Below are positions 44,682 to 54,231 of a DNA stretch of 64,000 bases, one piece after another. The notes under the pieces were generated by a model, which had not been told where the DNA came from, ran no database searches, and saw only the letters and a list, made by a program, of their open reading frames with translations. This stretch comes from Bradyrhizobium sp. STM 3843. Lineage in GTDB: Bacteria; Pseudomonadota; Alphaproteobacteria; Rhizobiales; Xanthobacteraceae. The first letter of the stretch is position 1; each line of letters begins with the position of its first letter. Location: assembly GCF_000239815.1 (NCBI RefSeq), contig NZ_CAFK01000194.1, positions 1-64,000 of the forward strand. Reading direction: 5' to 3'. A program made the position numbers and the translations under genes.

Positions 44682-45599
44682 ATGCTGCGCGAGCCCAAGC
44701 TCATTGCAGTTGTCCGCCGATACGGCCGCGGAGACTCCCATTTTGGCCGCCAAGCCGCAGCTATCGCAGAGGCCACGAATTTGCCGCTCCTCACGGTTCT
44801 TTGGGTCCTGGGACTATTGACGACGGTCTCACTGTCGTTGCTCTGGGACAGCAACGTGTCATATCGCCTGAGCCGCAACGATTGCGACGCTGCAATCCTT
44901 AACGCGATCGCGGACGGAGCGGTGGACTATGCGGTATCCGACTTGTTTGATCAGCAATCCGATCGCCTTTGGCGGCAAGACGAGGTGCACCTCCTCAAGC
45001 TTGCGGGAGCCAAAGTCCGCATCATGGTGCAGGATGAGCTTGGGAAGATTGACATCAACCAGGCGGACCCCGCCTTGTTGAGCAGTCTGCTGCGATCGAC
45101 CGGGCTGGACGCCGACGCAGCGGCCGACCTCGCTGACAAAATCGCCGACTGGCGAACAACCACCGAGCTGAAGCATCTCAACGGGGCCAAGGAATTCGAC
45201 TATCGCGCGGCTAATAGTTCCTCCCGCCCACGCAACGGTCCGTTCCAGAGCGTCGACGAACTCCTCCTGGTTATGGACATGACGCCGGCTCTCTTTCGGC
45301 GGATCGAGCCTGCCGTGACCGTGTATTCGGGAAGCCAGTTTGTCGACCCACGACATGCCACACCTGAAGCCCTGGCAGCGTTACCGGAGGTAATCAGGAA
45401 GCAAGGGACAGCCTCAGAAGCTCCCCCTGCTTTTCCGATCGGTGGAAACGACAACCAGACCTCATCCTTGAGCGGTCGCGCCTTCACGATCCGCATCGCG
45501 ATCGAAAAGTCGGACCAGGTCGCCCGATATCAGGTTGTTGTTCGAATGACCGACAATCCGGCACGCCCTTATTTCCTTCTGAGCTGGAAGAGGGCGTAA
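44682..45599 (+). CDS. gspK: Orphan type II secretion minor pseudopilin GspK
   Basis: A protein of about 305 residues. N-terminal TM (LLTVLWVLGLLTTVSLSLLW) is followed by the GspK periplasmic fold: ELGKIDINQADPALLSSLL, LDADAAADLADKIADWR, KEFDYRA, NGPFQSVDELLLVMDM and HATPEALAALPEVIRK. These match T2SSK closely. No other gsp gene lies within this window, so it is an orphan, perhaps completing a system encoded elsewhere. The start is uncertain (ATG 44682 or TTG 44658). It is the first gene of the lower-GC island. Confidence 0.82.
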   Translation: MLREPKLIAVVRRYGRGDSHFGRQAAAIAEATNLPLLTVLWVLGLLTTVSLSLLWDSNVSYRLSRNDCDAAILNAIADGAVDYAVSDLFDQQSDRLWRQDEVHLLKLAGAKVRIMVQDELGKIDINQADPALLSSLLRSTGLDADAAADLADKIADWRTTTELKHLNGAKEFDYRAANSSSRPRNGPFQSVDELLLVMDMTPALFRRIEPAVTVYSGSQFVDPRHATPEALAALPEVIRKQGTASEAPPAFPIGGNDNQTSSLSGRAFTIRIAIEKSDQVARYQVVVRMTDNPARPYFLLSWKRA

Positions 45600-46030
45600 G
45601 CTCTGGGCCGCCGATGTGATCAGCGAGTTCGCGTCGGGCGTCCCCTTCGGTCGGCTCACGGCCTGAACGTTCATTGTCCCAGCCCGCATCAATACACCTA
45701 AGACTTGCAACTGCAGCCATTCACCTACTGCAGGGAGGGCGAAAGCGGAATGACAACATCGAATCAATAATGTCCTGACGTTCTCGCAAGCGATTCACGC
45801 GCCGATGATAAACGCCAATGCTTGTCCCCAACAGCGACCGCCCCGATCGGTCTAAGGAATCGAGAGAATCCGACGCGGTGTAGGCGACCAAGCTTTCGTA
45901 GCAGGATGCGCTTTCGAAGATGCATTCCATTGGCAAACAGATCCTCGGCTGACGACTCTGCTCAGCGATAAAGAAACCGTGTGGATAACACCGTGAGGTT
46001 CACCAAAATGAAGTTGCGGTATTAGGGGAA
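45600..46030. other. Gene-poor interval before the Rhs gene
   Basis: I see no convincing gene. A minus-strand frame at 45721-45936 exists but has no ribosome site or recognised domain. Composition is AT-richer than the flanking metabolic genes. Confidence 0.4.
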
Positions 46031-46053
46031 TTACACAACCTTAGTTTGTGTAA
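46031..46053. promoter_or_regulatory. 23-bp palindrome upstream of the Rhs gene
   Basis: TTACACAA (46031-46038) and TTGTGTAA (46046-46053) are perfect inverted arms around 7 bases, ending 24 bp before ATG 46078. It may be an operator or a 5'-leader hairpin controlling the Rhs gene. There is no T-run after it. Confidence 0.5.
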
Positions 46054-46077
46054 TGAGGCTGGGTTTTGGGGGCAAGG

Positions 46078-49000
46078 ATGGTACTTCCGGCAGTTGCACG
46101 GCAACTATACAACTTAAGATTGATCTTCGTTCGCCTAACAACGTTTCTTGTTGAGAGCCTGCGTGACTTAGGAGCGTCTTTGGGCTTGGCCGGCGGAGGT
46201 GAGGGTAACCGAAGCTTTCTCACTAGACGTCTGGTGCGGTGTCTCAACGCCATCAGCCATCGGCTGGCCATCAGCGTTCTCGCTCCCCGCGCGATCTGTC
46301 TCGCCGGGATAGTGGCAATAGCCACAGCCAGCACGCCCGCGGCGGCGGATGTGTGGCAGGGATTTAGTGATTCGTCTGGCCAGTTCAGGAGCTCGGACGG
46401 CTGCCTCGTCGCGCAACATGATTTTGTGACGTATGTCAATCCTCAAAATCCCGACCCAAACTACTATAGATATTTCACCGGCTGCTTGTACGGGAAATCG
46501 GGACCGGGCGGCATTGTGGACGCGACCTACAGCTGCCACGCCATAGAGGATACGCACCCGAATTGCCCCATCTTACCCAGCCTCTCTGTCAGCGACGCAT
46601 CGGCATTCTGGGTCAGTTGCGATCCCGGTTACCAGTATATCGAAGGCGAAGGGTGCGGGACCTTACAGCCCGATGATCCGCATCGGGACGATCCGCATTG
46701 CGGCTTCTGCGTCGGCGATCCGATAAACCCCGCAACTGGCCTTCCGATCCAGCACTACGTCGACTATCAGACCGCCGGGCCATACCCCCTCAAATTCGAA
46801 CGCTACTACGCCAACAACGACAAGCCCAGATTCTCAGCATCGAATTGGCTGCGGAAATCGATGCTGGAAACCGTCACCGGCGCGTGGCGATCGAATTTCG
46901 ACGCAGCCATGTACAACCCGTATCCGGGCTCACGATATCCACACGCACTCTACTTTACCCTCCCCAGTGGCAAGACCCTGTTCTTTGTCGACTCGACCGG
47001 TTCCGGCAGCTACGTCCCGGGCATGTACTACGTGAACATTGTCAATCAGGCGGTTTCGGTGCCGGGCGGGCGCGGCGTCGGTCAAGCGGTGTCGCTCAGC
47101 TCGGACGGCTTGCAGGTCACCCTGACGGACCTTGACGGCACTCATTACGTCTTCACGAACAGCCTTGCAGGTCCGGCAACGCGCGGCTCCCTGATCGCCA
47201 TTCAGTATCCGGGAGGTTATTCGCAGACCCTGAACTACGACGCCGCGACGACCCATTTGTCGTCAGTGACCGACAGCTTGGGCAGAAGCATCGCGTTCCA
47301 ATACGACGGCTACGGACACCTGGTGGCACTGATCGCAGGCGGATCGACCGTTGCGACCTATTCGTATATCGCCAACCCCACGCAAGCGACGATCTATTCA
47401 CAGATCTATTCACAGATCGCTCCGCTGGGCGTGCCGGCCGCTGCAGGACAAGCATCGGGCGCGCTTGGCAGTGTGACCCTTGCCGCTACCAACGAGACGA
47501 CGACCTATTCCTACGTCAATAATCCCAACGACCCGAACACCATGATCCTGTCGAGCCATACGGATCCGCGTGGCGTGACCTATTCGACCTGGAGCGTCGA
47601 CTCGTCTTCTCGTGTCGTATCGAACTCGCTGGCGGGAAACGTGGGAAATACCGCTCTCAGCTACGCTCCCGCCAACCTCGCCTTTACGCCTGCCGCCGGT
47701 TACAGCGCCCAGACGATTACAACGACCATAACAAATCCACTCGGCGCGACTGAAGTGGCAACCTACGCCCTCACCGCATCCGGCAACCCTCAAGGCGCGC
47801 CGTTTGGATTTGGAACCAACCTGCTGTTGACCCAACGCCAGCGGCAGGCAACCAACTCTCTCCCGGCTGCGACAACAACCTATGCCTATGACTCAAACCA
47901 GTTCCTGTCCAAAATGACGGATGCCGAGGGGCGGGTGACCACCTTTGTCAACGATCCCGCGACAGGCCTGCCGACCTCGATCACCCGCGGCTCCGGATCG
48001 TCGAGCGCAGCCACGACGACCTACACCTGGAACACCAATTGGCGTGTCCCGACACAAATCGTCGAGCCCGGTCTTACCAGCTCATTCACATGGAGCGATT
48101 CCGGGCAACTCACGTCCTATACGCAGACCGACACGACCACGACCACCGTTCCATATTCAACCGCAGGGCAGACACGAACGCTGACATATGCCTACAGCGC
48201 AAATGGGCTGCTTTCGAGCGTGTCGGGCCCGTTGGCGAACCAGACCGTGAGCTTCACCTATAACTCGACCGGCTTCATCCAATCGATCACCGACGAGGTG
48301 GGTCATGTAACCACGGTTACGGCTTGGAACGGTCGCGGCCAACCGACCTCCATCACGGACCCCAATGGCGTGGTCTATGCCTTGATCTATGATGGCCAGG
48401 GCAGGCCCACGGGTATTACGATCGATCCGTCCGGCCTTTCAGCGACCACCAACATTGCCTACGACGGCACGGGCGAGATCACCCAGATCACGCGTCCAAA
48501 CGGCGCGTACCTCAAGCTCACCTATGACGGCGCCCGTCGTCTCACGCAGGTGCAGGACGACACCGGGGCGACCATCGTCTACACCCGTGACAGCATGGGT
48601 AATGCCACCGCTCGCCAGATCAAGGATTCGAGCGGGACCGTGCAGCTATCGCAGACAGCGGCTTTCGATCAGCTTGGCCGGCTGCTCAAATTCATGGGCG
48701 CGTCGAACCAGACCTGGGCGCACGCGTACGACAAGACCGACAACCGGATTTCAGTCACCGATCCCCGATCGAATGTCTTCGGCTGGAGCTTCGATGCCTT
48801 GAACCGGCTGAGCAAGACGACCGACGAGGAAGCCAACGCCGAAACGGTGCAGCTCAATGGGCAAGACGATGTCACCAACTACAGTGACCCGCGTTCGCTC
48901 AACACCGGCTTCGTACGAAGCGGCTTTGGCGAGGTGATTCAGCGTACCAGCCCCGATACGGGAACGACCGTCTATGTCTACAACGCGCTGGGCAAGCCGA

Positions 49001-50913
49001 CCCAGATGACCGACGGGCGCGGTATCGTCACCAACCTGACTTATGACGCAGCCGGGCGGCTGCTGACCAAGCAATATCCGGCCTCGTCGGGAGAGACCAT
49101 CACATACACCTGGGACTCGACCGCGGGCGGCAACCGTGGCATCGATCGGGTGACGCGGATCGACGACTCCTCCGGCAGTATCGAGTGGACCTACAACTCG
49201 CTCGGCCAGGTCATCCAGGAGAAGAAGACGACGGCGGGAGTCGCCTATACCGTCGGTTACGGCTACGACTTGGACGGCAAGGTTACCAGGATCATCTATC
49301 CTTCGGGCCGCATCGTTAATTACTATCGCGGCGCAGCCGGGCTCGTCACGACCGTCACCCAGCAGTCGAACGCAGCCAGCTCCGAAACTCTGCTGGCGAA
49401 GTGGGTCACCTACCAGCCTTTCGGACCCCTGCAGTCGCTGTCTTACGGCAACGGCCTGATCCTGTGGAAGACATTCACGCAAGACTACAATCTCAGCACA
49501 TTCGTCGTCGAGCAGGGCTCGAACTCGATCATCAACCGCGCCTACACCTACTGGTACAATGATTTCGACATCACCAACGTGTGGGACAATAACGTCACCG
49601 CTCGGACAGACAATTATGTCTTCACGCCGAGCCACCGCCTGCAGAACGTCTATGGTGACTGGGGAACGCAGACCTATTGGCAGGATGCGGTCGGCAATCG
49701 GACGGGGGACGTCTTCACCGTCGGGAGTACGACCACAACCAAGGTGCTGGGCTATCCCTATAATAGCAACCTCTATGTCGGCACCACGCAGGGATCGACC
49801 ACACTGCGCAGCGTGACCAATGACGGCGCCGGCAACATCGTCACCGACGTCAGGGGCAGCACGACCTACAACTATCACTACAATAACCGCAACCGGCTCG
49901 ACCGGCTGACGATCGGCTCGACGGTAATGGCGAGCTATGCGTATGACGGGCTGGAGCGGATGGCGATGCGCACGACCCAGAATATGACGCCATCAGCAAC
50001 CACGCACTACATCTACGACGGGTCCGGGCGACTGCTGGCCGAGGCCAGCGCGGCCGGTACGACACAGCGGGAATATGTCTGGCTCGACGATATGCCGCTG
50101 GCGCTGTTTGCAGATCTCGACACGGCAGCACCCAAGCAGTTTTACGTCCACCCCGATCACCTTGACCGCCCGAGCAAGATGACGGACGCGAACCAGAACG
50201 TCGTCTGGGATGCCTGGTACTGGCCCTATGGCGAAGTTCGCTCAATCACGGGAAGTGCAACCAACAATATCCGGTTTCCCGGACAGTATTTCCTCGTCGA
50301 GTCCGGATTGCACTACAACTGGCATCGTCATTACGATGCGTCGATCGGGAGATATACCCAAGCCGATCCGCTGGGGCTGGCAGCTGGACCGAGCCTTTAT
50401 CTCTATGCGGGCGGAAATCCGGTCTCCTATACAGATCCCACGGGAGAGTTTCCATGGGGGCTTGCGTTTGCTGCGTTAGACATTGGACTGCAACTTTACG
50501 AGAACGACGGAAATTGGCGGTGCATTAACGTAGCAGAAGTTGGGCTGAGCCTTATAGGTGGGGGCCTCGCAGGTGGCTTGGAGAAAGGAGCGTTTAGATT
50601 CAAAGATTTCGGAAGTCACACCTGGGACGCGACACGCAAGTGGATGAACACGGAGGGCATTCAGCTACTAGAAGATGGGCAGGCGAGGCATCATTGGTTG
50701 TTCGAGCGGAACCAAGGCATAGGGCGGATCGTGCCAGACTGGATCAAGAACCAGCCTTGGAATACAAATCCCATTTCAAAATCCTTGAATTCCAAGCTCG
50801 GGCAGTATCCTGGGTTGGCCTGGTTGGCGGCTCCCGGCTGGGCTAGGAGTTTGACCGTTGGTGCGATCTTAACAAGAACCGGTTCTGCGGGAGGTGGATG
50901 TGACTGCAAATAA
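46078..50913 (+). CDS. Secreted Rhs/YD-repeat protein with C-terminal toxin-like tip
   Basis: A protein of about 1,611 residues. A hydrophobic segment near residues 65-88 ending ASTPAAAD looks like a Sec signal; the true start may be downstream of ATG 46078. A Cys-rich N-domain follows, then a DUF6531-like entry (CVGDPINPATGLPIQHYVDY, about residue 210), over a thousand residues of YD repeats (GRLLKF, GNRTGDV, YDGLERM), and the Rhs core at about 1355-1460 (HPDHLDRPSKMTD, GRYTQADPLGL, NPVSYTDPTGE). The variable tip of 150 residues carries HHWLF...VPDWIKNQPW (50689-50760) and ends GGGCDCK. By analogy with Rhs toxins the tip is cleaved and active, perhaps a nuclease. Its last 14 bp overlap the immunity candidate. 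Confidence 0.9.
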   Translation: MVLPAVARQLYNLRLIFVRLTTFLVESLRDLGASLGLAGGGEGNRSFLTRRLVRCLNAISHRLAISVLAPRAICLAGIVAIATASTPAAADVWQGFSDSSGQFRSSDGCLVAQHDFVTYVNPQNPDPNYYRYFTGCLYGKSGPGGIVDATYSCHAIEDTHPNCPILPSLSVSDASAFWVSCDPGYQYIEGEGCGTLQPDDPHRDDPHCGFCVGDPINPATGLPIQHYVDYQTAGPYPLKFERYYANNDKPRFSASNWLRKSMLETVTGAWRSNFDAAMYNPYPGSRYPHALYFTLPSGKTLFFVDSTGSGSYVPGMYYVNIVNQAVSVPGGRGVGQAVSLSSDGLQVTLTDLDGTHYVFTNSLAGPATRGSLIAIQYPGGYSQTLNYDAATTHLSSVTDSLGRSIAFQYDGYGHLVALIAGGSTVATYSYIANPTQATIYSQIYSQIAPLGVPAAAGQASGALGSVTLAATNETTTYSYVNNPNDPNTMILSSHTDPRGVTYSTWSVDSSSRVVSNSLAGNVGNTALSYAPANLAFTPAAGYSAQTITTTITNPLGATEVATYALTASGNPQGAPFGFGTNLLLTQRQRQATNSLPAATTTYAYDSNQFLSKMTDAEGRVTTFVNDPATGLPTSITRGSGSSSAATTTYTWNTNWRVPTQIVEPGLTSSFTWSDSGQLTSYTQTDTTTTTVPYSTAGQTRTLTYAYSANGLLSSVSGPLANQTVSFTYNSTGFIQSITDEVGHVTTVTAWNGRGQPTSITDPNGVVYALIYDGQGRPTGITIDPSGLSATTNIAYDGTGEITQITRPNGAYLKLTYDGARRLTQVQDDTGATIVYTRDSMGNATARQIKDSSGTVQLSQTAAFDQLGRLLKFMGASNQTWAHAYDKTDNRISVTDPRSNVFGWSFDALNRLSKTTDEEANAETVQLNGQDDVTNYSDPRSLNTGFVRSGFGEVIQRTSPDTGTTVYVYNALGKPTQMTDGRGIVTNLTYDAAGRLLTKQYPASSGETITYTWDSTAGGNRGIDRVTRIDDSSGSIEWTYNSLGQVIQEKKTTAGVAYTVGYGYDLDGKVTRIIYPSGRIVNYYRGAAGLVTTVTQQSNAASSETLLAKWVTYQPFGPLQSLSYGNGLILWKTFTQDYNLSTFVVEQGSNSIINRAYTYWYNDFDITNVWDNNVTARTDNYVFTPSHRLQNVYGDWGTQTYWQDAVGNRTGDVFTVGSTTTTKVLGYPYNSNLYVGTTQGSTTLRSVTNDGAGNIVTDVRGSTTYNYHYNNRNRLDRLTIGSTVMASYAYDGLERMAMRTTQNMTPSATTHYIYDGSGRLLAEASAAGTTQREYVWLDDMPLALFADLDTAAPKQFYVHPDHLDRPSKMTDANQNVVWDAWYWPYGEVRSITGSATNNIRFPGQYFLVESGLHYNWHRHYDASIGRYTQADPLGLAAGPSLYLYAGGNPVSYTDPTGEFPWGLAFAALDIGLQLYENDGNWRCINVAEVGLSLIGGGLAGGLEKGAFRFKDFGSHTWDATRKWMNTEGIQLLEDGQARHHWLFERNQGIGRIVPDWIKNQPWNTNPISKSLNSKLGQYPGLAWLAAPGWARSLTVGAILTRTGSAGGGCDCK

Positions 50914-51382
50914 TAGCCCGCACGCTGTACTTCTCTTCGATGAGAGGGCGGAAACTGTGCTGCCCTATAGCAGCAATGCGTTCAACGTATCGACTGGTCT
51001 GAAGGAGCGGGTACGTCAGCGCTATCTGGGCGTGATGGTATTGGATCGCGACGGGACGGTTTGCCGGATTGAAGAGATTCTCTTTGAGCATCTCTGGGGA
51101 GCAAGTATTTGGCGCAGAATGTTCAGCTTCATTAATGGAGGCACTCGTCAAATATCAGTAACCATGAGTCAGCTTGTTGGAATGGGCTTTAATGAAATGC
51201 GGCAGCATGCGGTGGAGTATGTCAGGAAGCATCCTGAGCTTATTGAACAGTATTTCGACAAGGCATCTCCTGAAGAGGCTCTAAGTCAAGCGGCCTCGTC
51301 GTCAACCTATCCGGAATTGTTTGATGCCCTGGGGGTACCGGAACCTTTGAATTGTCTGGACTCGCTTAGCGCCGGCCGCTAG
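50900..51382 (+). CDS. Putative immunity protein for the Rhs tip
   Basis: A 160-residue soluble protein that begins (GTG 50900, with GGGAGG just upstream) inside the Rhs gene and overlaps its end by 14 bp. Key segments are HAVLLFDERAETVLP, YLGVMVLDRDGTVCRIEEI, MRQHAVEYVRKHPELIEQYF and LFDALGVPEPLNCLDSL. A decayed paralogue lies at 55190-55628 in the same relation to a tip-like tail, which supports the immunity role. No named family recognised. Neutralisation of the tip is inferred from gene order only. Confidence 0.65.
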   Translation: MTANNSPHAVLLFDERAETVLPYSSNAFNVSTGLKERVRQRYLGVMVLDRDGTVCRIEEILFEHLWGASIWRRMFSFINGGTRQISVTMSQLVGMGFNEMRQHAVEYVRKHPELIEQYFDKASPEEALSQAASSSTYPELFDALGVPEPLNCLDSLSAGR

Positions 51383-51471
51383 CGAACTCGTCGAGCGCGA
51401 AGCCCGAATGAACGCCGACTCTTTCGACGTTGACAGTTTCTCTACGTTGGTTGTCCAAACAAGGATTAAAG

Positions 51472-52020
51472 ATGATAGATCCACGACTTTTGGTTGTTGC
51501 CGTGTTCTGCATGATGTGTTCGGCGGCTGATGGTGCTGCACCGCCAGCGTTCCGCGCCTATCTCACTGCGGCCCAGGTGTTCACGCCGCCGACACCGTTG
51601 AATTATACACAGGTGCTGTTCAACGCTGTGGCATGGGATACCACAGGTTGGTTCGACACCGTCAACCACGTCTGGAAGCCTCAGGCCAGTGGCACCGCAT
51701 TGTGTACCTGGCAGGTTTGGGATCAAGCCGGCGTCTACAATAGCCAATCGTATGGCATCACGGCCAAGTTAATTGGCACCGATTATTTGGGCAATAACAA
51801 GAGCTATGGTGGTGTAAGCGAGGATATAGCAGCTATCGGCACCCTGGGCAGCTATCCCAACACGGCCCAAAGCCAGTTGACAGCTCTGGTCCATGTCGAT
51901 GCTGGCGACACATGGAAGGTGTCGAACTATGTGCAATCGGCATCCCCGCCAACAGGAACGGTGACGATCGATCCGAACCCGGCTCACACGATGTGGTCCT
52001 GCATGTTCTTTGCTGACTGA
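51472..52020 (+). CDS. Secreted C1q-like domain protein
   Basis: A 182-residue protein with a signal peptide (LLVVAVFCMMCSAADGAA) followed by a C1q/TNF-like jelly-roll: FRAYLTAAQVFTPPTPLNYTQVLFN, WDTTGWFDTVNHVWKPQ, TLGSYPNTAQSQLTALVHVDAGD and WKVSNYVQSA match the conserved C1q strands. The start follows AAGGAT weakly. Such bacterial proteins are secreted and often multimeric, with binding roles. It lies just after the immunity candidate on the same strand and has lower GC than the chromosome. Its link with Rhs is open. Confidence 0.65.
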   Translation: MIDPRLLVVAVFCMMCSAADGAAPPAFRAYLTAAQVFTPPTPLNYTQVLFNAVAWDTTGWFDTVNHVWKPQASGTALCTWQVWDQAGVYNSQSYGITAKLIGTDYLGNNKSYGGVSEDIAAIGTLGSYPNTAQSQLTALVHVDAGDTWKVSNYVQSASPPTGTVTIDPNPAHTMWSCMFFAD

Positions 52021-52368
52021 CGGTCTTCGATGAGCAGCTCCCGGCACCATTGACCAATTCGCGCACGGCAGGAGTTCGTTTGATGTCGCGGCCGGGTTCA
52101 TCGGGTCGGATAAATGGTTTATAGCCTCTCCTCGGAGGCGGCACTCTATAGCTCAAACTCCAAAATTGGTAGCATGGCATCTCTGACGCCAAGCGGCTCA
52201 AGTCGCTTGAGGAATAAAAATGCCAGGCTGAAGAGACCTGGCCAGTACCTCGTTATTACATCGCAACTAAATTGATATCTGCTGCATCCGGACCAACGGG
52301 TCGTTTAAGCACACGCGATACTATCGTCGTACGGCTATCCCCCGAAACAGCTATAAGTCTAAGCTCAG
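52021..52368. other. Gene-poor interval in the island
   Basis: No gene seen. A minus-strand hairpin-plus-T-tract at 52213-52242 is annotated separately. The sequence is AT-rich relative to the window. Confidence 0.4.
52213..52242 (-). terminator. Rho-independent terminator-like hairpin
   Basis: Read on the minus strand, GCCAGG and CCTGGC form a 6-bp stem with a 9-base loop, followed by ATTTTTATTCC. It could end leftward transcripts entering from the beta-helix gene, though that stop is about 800 bp away. Confidence 0.45.
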
Positions 52369-52680
52369 ATGTCAAATACGCCTCCACCCTCCGAGCTGGA
52401 GTCCCATTTTGCTGGTCCGACCTCGATCTACTCCGCTTACTTGGCTAAACTTGCTACCAATAGTACTACCCTCGAAGAGTTCGAACAAACAAATCCAGCT
52501 TGGCGAACAACATTCCGGCGATTGCAGTCCCCGGAACGCGCAGAACTCGTCTGTGCGGGAAAAGCGCTGCTCACAAGTCACCTAAATTCCGAGCGCGCTT
52601 CACCGGACTCCCGCGCGCAAAACGTTTTGCGCATCCCCAACGCCGAAATCGCTGCCGACCCGCCTGTGCTGCCACCCTGA
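52369..52680 (+). CDS. Hypothetical protein (103 aa), doubtful
   Basis: A 103-residue frame with no known domain (PPPSELESHFAGPTSIYSAYLAKL, TTFRRLQSPERAELVCAGKALL). The composition of the first 75 residues looks protein-like and helical; the tail is Pro/Ala-rich. No strong ribosome site. It lies in the island and may be a decayed or chance frame. Confidence 0.35.
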   Translation: MSNTPPPSELESHFAGPTSIYSAYLAKLATNSTTLEEFEQTNPAWRTTFRRLQSPERAELVCAGKALLTSHLNSERASPDSRAQNVLRIPNAEIAADPPVLPP

Positions 52681-52778
52681 CCGCAACAGGCGATCGGATG
52701 CGCAACCCCGACCAGCTCCGGCTATCGCCTGTTGCTCCACCTGCGCAATCGGCGAACGCCCAACCGGACTCCATTCTG

Positions 52779-52958
52779 ATGGATGAAACCTCGGTGTCAG
52801 GTCAGCGCTACGATAGCATTCGCCATCGATTAGAGCGCGGCAGCTGTTCGTCAGAAGCGCCGCTCCTTCTTATGGGGTTCGTGCTTGGAGCGGCATTCGT
52901 TACTTCTGTGATGACGTACGCTCCAGCGCATTGCCAACAGATCGGGAGATTCGATTAG
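52779..52958 (+). CDS. Possible small membrane protein (59 aa)
   Basis: A 59-residue frame from ATG 52779 with a charged N-terminus (SGQRYDSIRHRLERG) and a hydrophobic helix (APLLLMGFVLGAAFVTSVM). No ribosome site stands out and no homologue is recognised. The TM-like profile alone supports it. Confidence 0.3.
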   Translation: MDETSVSGQRYDSIRHRLERGSCSSEAPLLLMGFVLGAAFVTSVMTYAPAHCQQIGRFD

Positions 52959-53049
52959 CGACCGCCGGAGCATTCTCGCCGCATCAAGGTGAGGCAGAAG
53001 GAGTCGGAGGTGAAACAGAAGCCCCCCCAAAGCCACAGCGTCCGATGTC

Positions 53050-54012
53050 TCAACAACCATTGATACTTATTTTGTTGGAGCAGGTCTTTGAGGCTGGTCC
53101 TGACACTGTTATCGCAAACGGGGCCCATGAATTTGAGAGAATAAGATTTTCGTTTCCAACATAGATATTCCCTCCTATCTCATCGTCGCTAAGCATAAGC
53201 ACTTTGTTGTAGTACAGGTTGATGTTGCCGGTAATAACCGAATTTGTGATTGTCGTAACCGAAGAATTTCCAGTATCCGATATCACGATCGCACCGCTTG
53301 GATACGAGCCCGTAAAATCACACCGTACAAAGTGATTCTCGGGCTGCGTTAAACCGACAATATTGTAGCGCTGCTGATATCCGACTTGCCCTGACTGGGA
53401 CCCGGGCTGATCGAACTTCACCCGAGTATACCAGTTCGCTCCCCCACTATTTAGTGCCGCCTGATGGCCCCAGATGAAGCCTCCCCAGATGTGACTATCA
53501 ACGCCGTCGTTCCACAGACCGTACGCTCCATAGAAGCTGTTAACGTCCCGGAGGGTTACGTTGCAGTTTTGACCGATGTAGACAGTCCCCCTTGAGGAAC
53601 CGGACCCATTGAAGCCATATACCCGGACACTTTCCATCGCACCGAAATGATTTCCCTGCGGACAGGTTCCATCGCTCTGGCTTTGGAAGCTGACCACAGC
53701 GCTATCGGTATTCGTGAACAAGACAGCACAATCTACGTCACCAACGACCCTCACCTTGGGAGGGATCACGACGCCTGCGCCCGAGATGAGATAGGAGCCG
53801 CAATGAAGGAGAGCTTGGCCGCCCCCATACGTTTGTTCGAGCCACATAAGCTGACAGTTGATCGCCGTCGTGTCATCGACAGATCCGGTGGCCGCCGCTC
53901 CACTACACACGTCTGCAATGGGTTGCTGAAGATCTATAGTTGAGTTTGCAGCTTGTGCGCGGCAGAGCGCAACCATCCCAATCACTGCAATCACGAGCAA
54001 CAACCTACTCAT
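53050..54012 (-). CDS. Secreted parallel beta-helix protein (pectate-lyase-like fold)
   Basis: A 320-residue protein with a signal peptide (LLLVIAVIGMVALCRAQA, cleavage near AANS). The mature part has the short Asn/Gly/Ser-rich rungs of a right-handed beta-helix (TVYIGQNCNVTLRDVNSFYGAYGL, SVTTITNSVITGNINLYYN, DDEIGGNIYVGNENLILSN). AVLFTNTDSAVVSFQ and the opening DDTTAINCQLMWLEQ recall pectate-lyase-3-type and phage tail-spike proteins. GAGGAGAG precedes ATG 54012. It is the only strong leftward gene of the island. Polysaccharide binding or cleavage is possible; catalytic residues cannot be identified by eye. Confidence 0.7.
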   Translation of the reverse strand: MSRLLLVIAVIGMVALCRAQAANSTIDLQQPIADVCSGAAATGSVDDTTAINCQLMWLEQTYGGGQALLHCGSYLISGAGVVIPPKVRVVGDVDCAVLFTNTDSAVVSFQSQSDGTCPQGNHFGAMESVRVYGFNGSGSSRGTVYIGQNCNVTLRDVNSFYGAYGLWNDGVDSHIWGGFIWGHQAALNSGGANWYTRVKFDQPGSQSGQVGYQQRYNIVGLTQPENHFVRCDFTGSYPSGAIVISDTGNSSVTTITNSVITGNINLYYNKVLMLSDDEIGGNIYVGNENLILSNSWAPFAITVSGPASKTCSNKISINGC

Positions 54013-54231
54013 ATCTATCTCTCCTCAGGAGCTTTCCATTCACCAAATTTTTCCGACGAGTTGCTTACTTCATCGGCTAGCGCGCCGCGACTGAGCGCAC
54101 AGTTGTTACTCCCGTGTCTGCCTGGTTCGCCACAGAGGGACCTCGGCAACAGAACGGCATTCCGCAGACTGATTGCGGCTCCCTAGTTCACGCAACTGCG
54201 CCGGCTCGAGCGCTTTGAGATCACAACTATA

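Noticed and set aside
45721..45936. 71-residue minus-strand frame in the gap before the Rhs gene
   Set aside because: No ribosome site, no domain, no neighbour in the same direction.
46031..46053. Palindrome considered as an intrinsic terminator
   Set aside because: No T-run on either strand after the stem and the loop is 7 bases; a regulatory role fits better.
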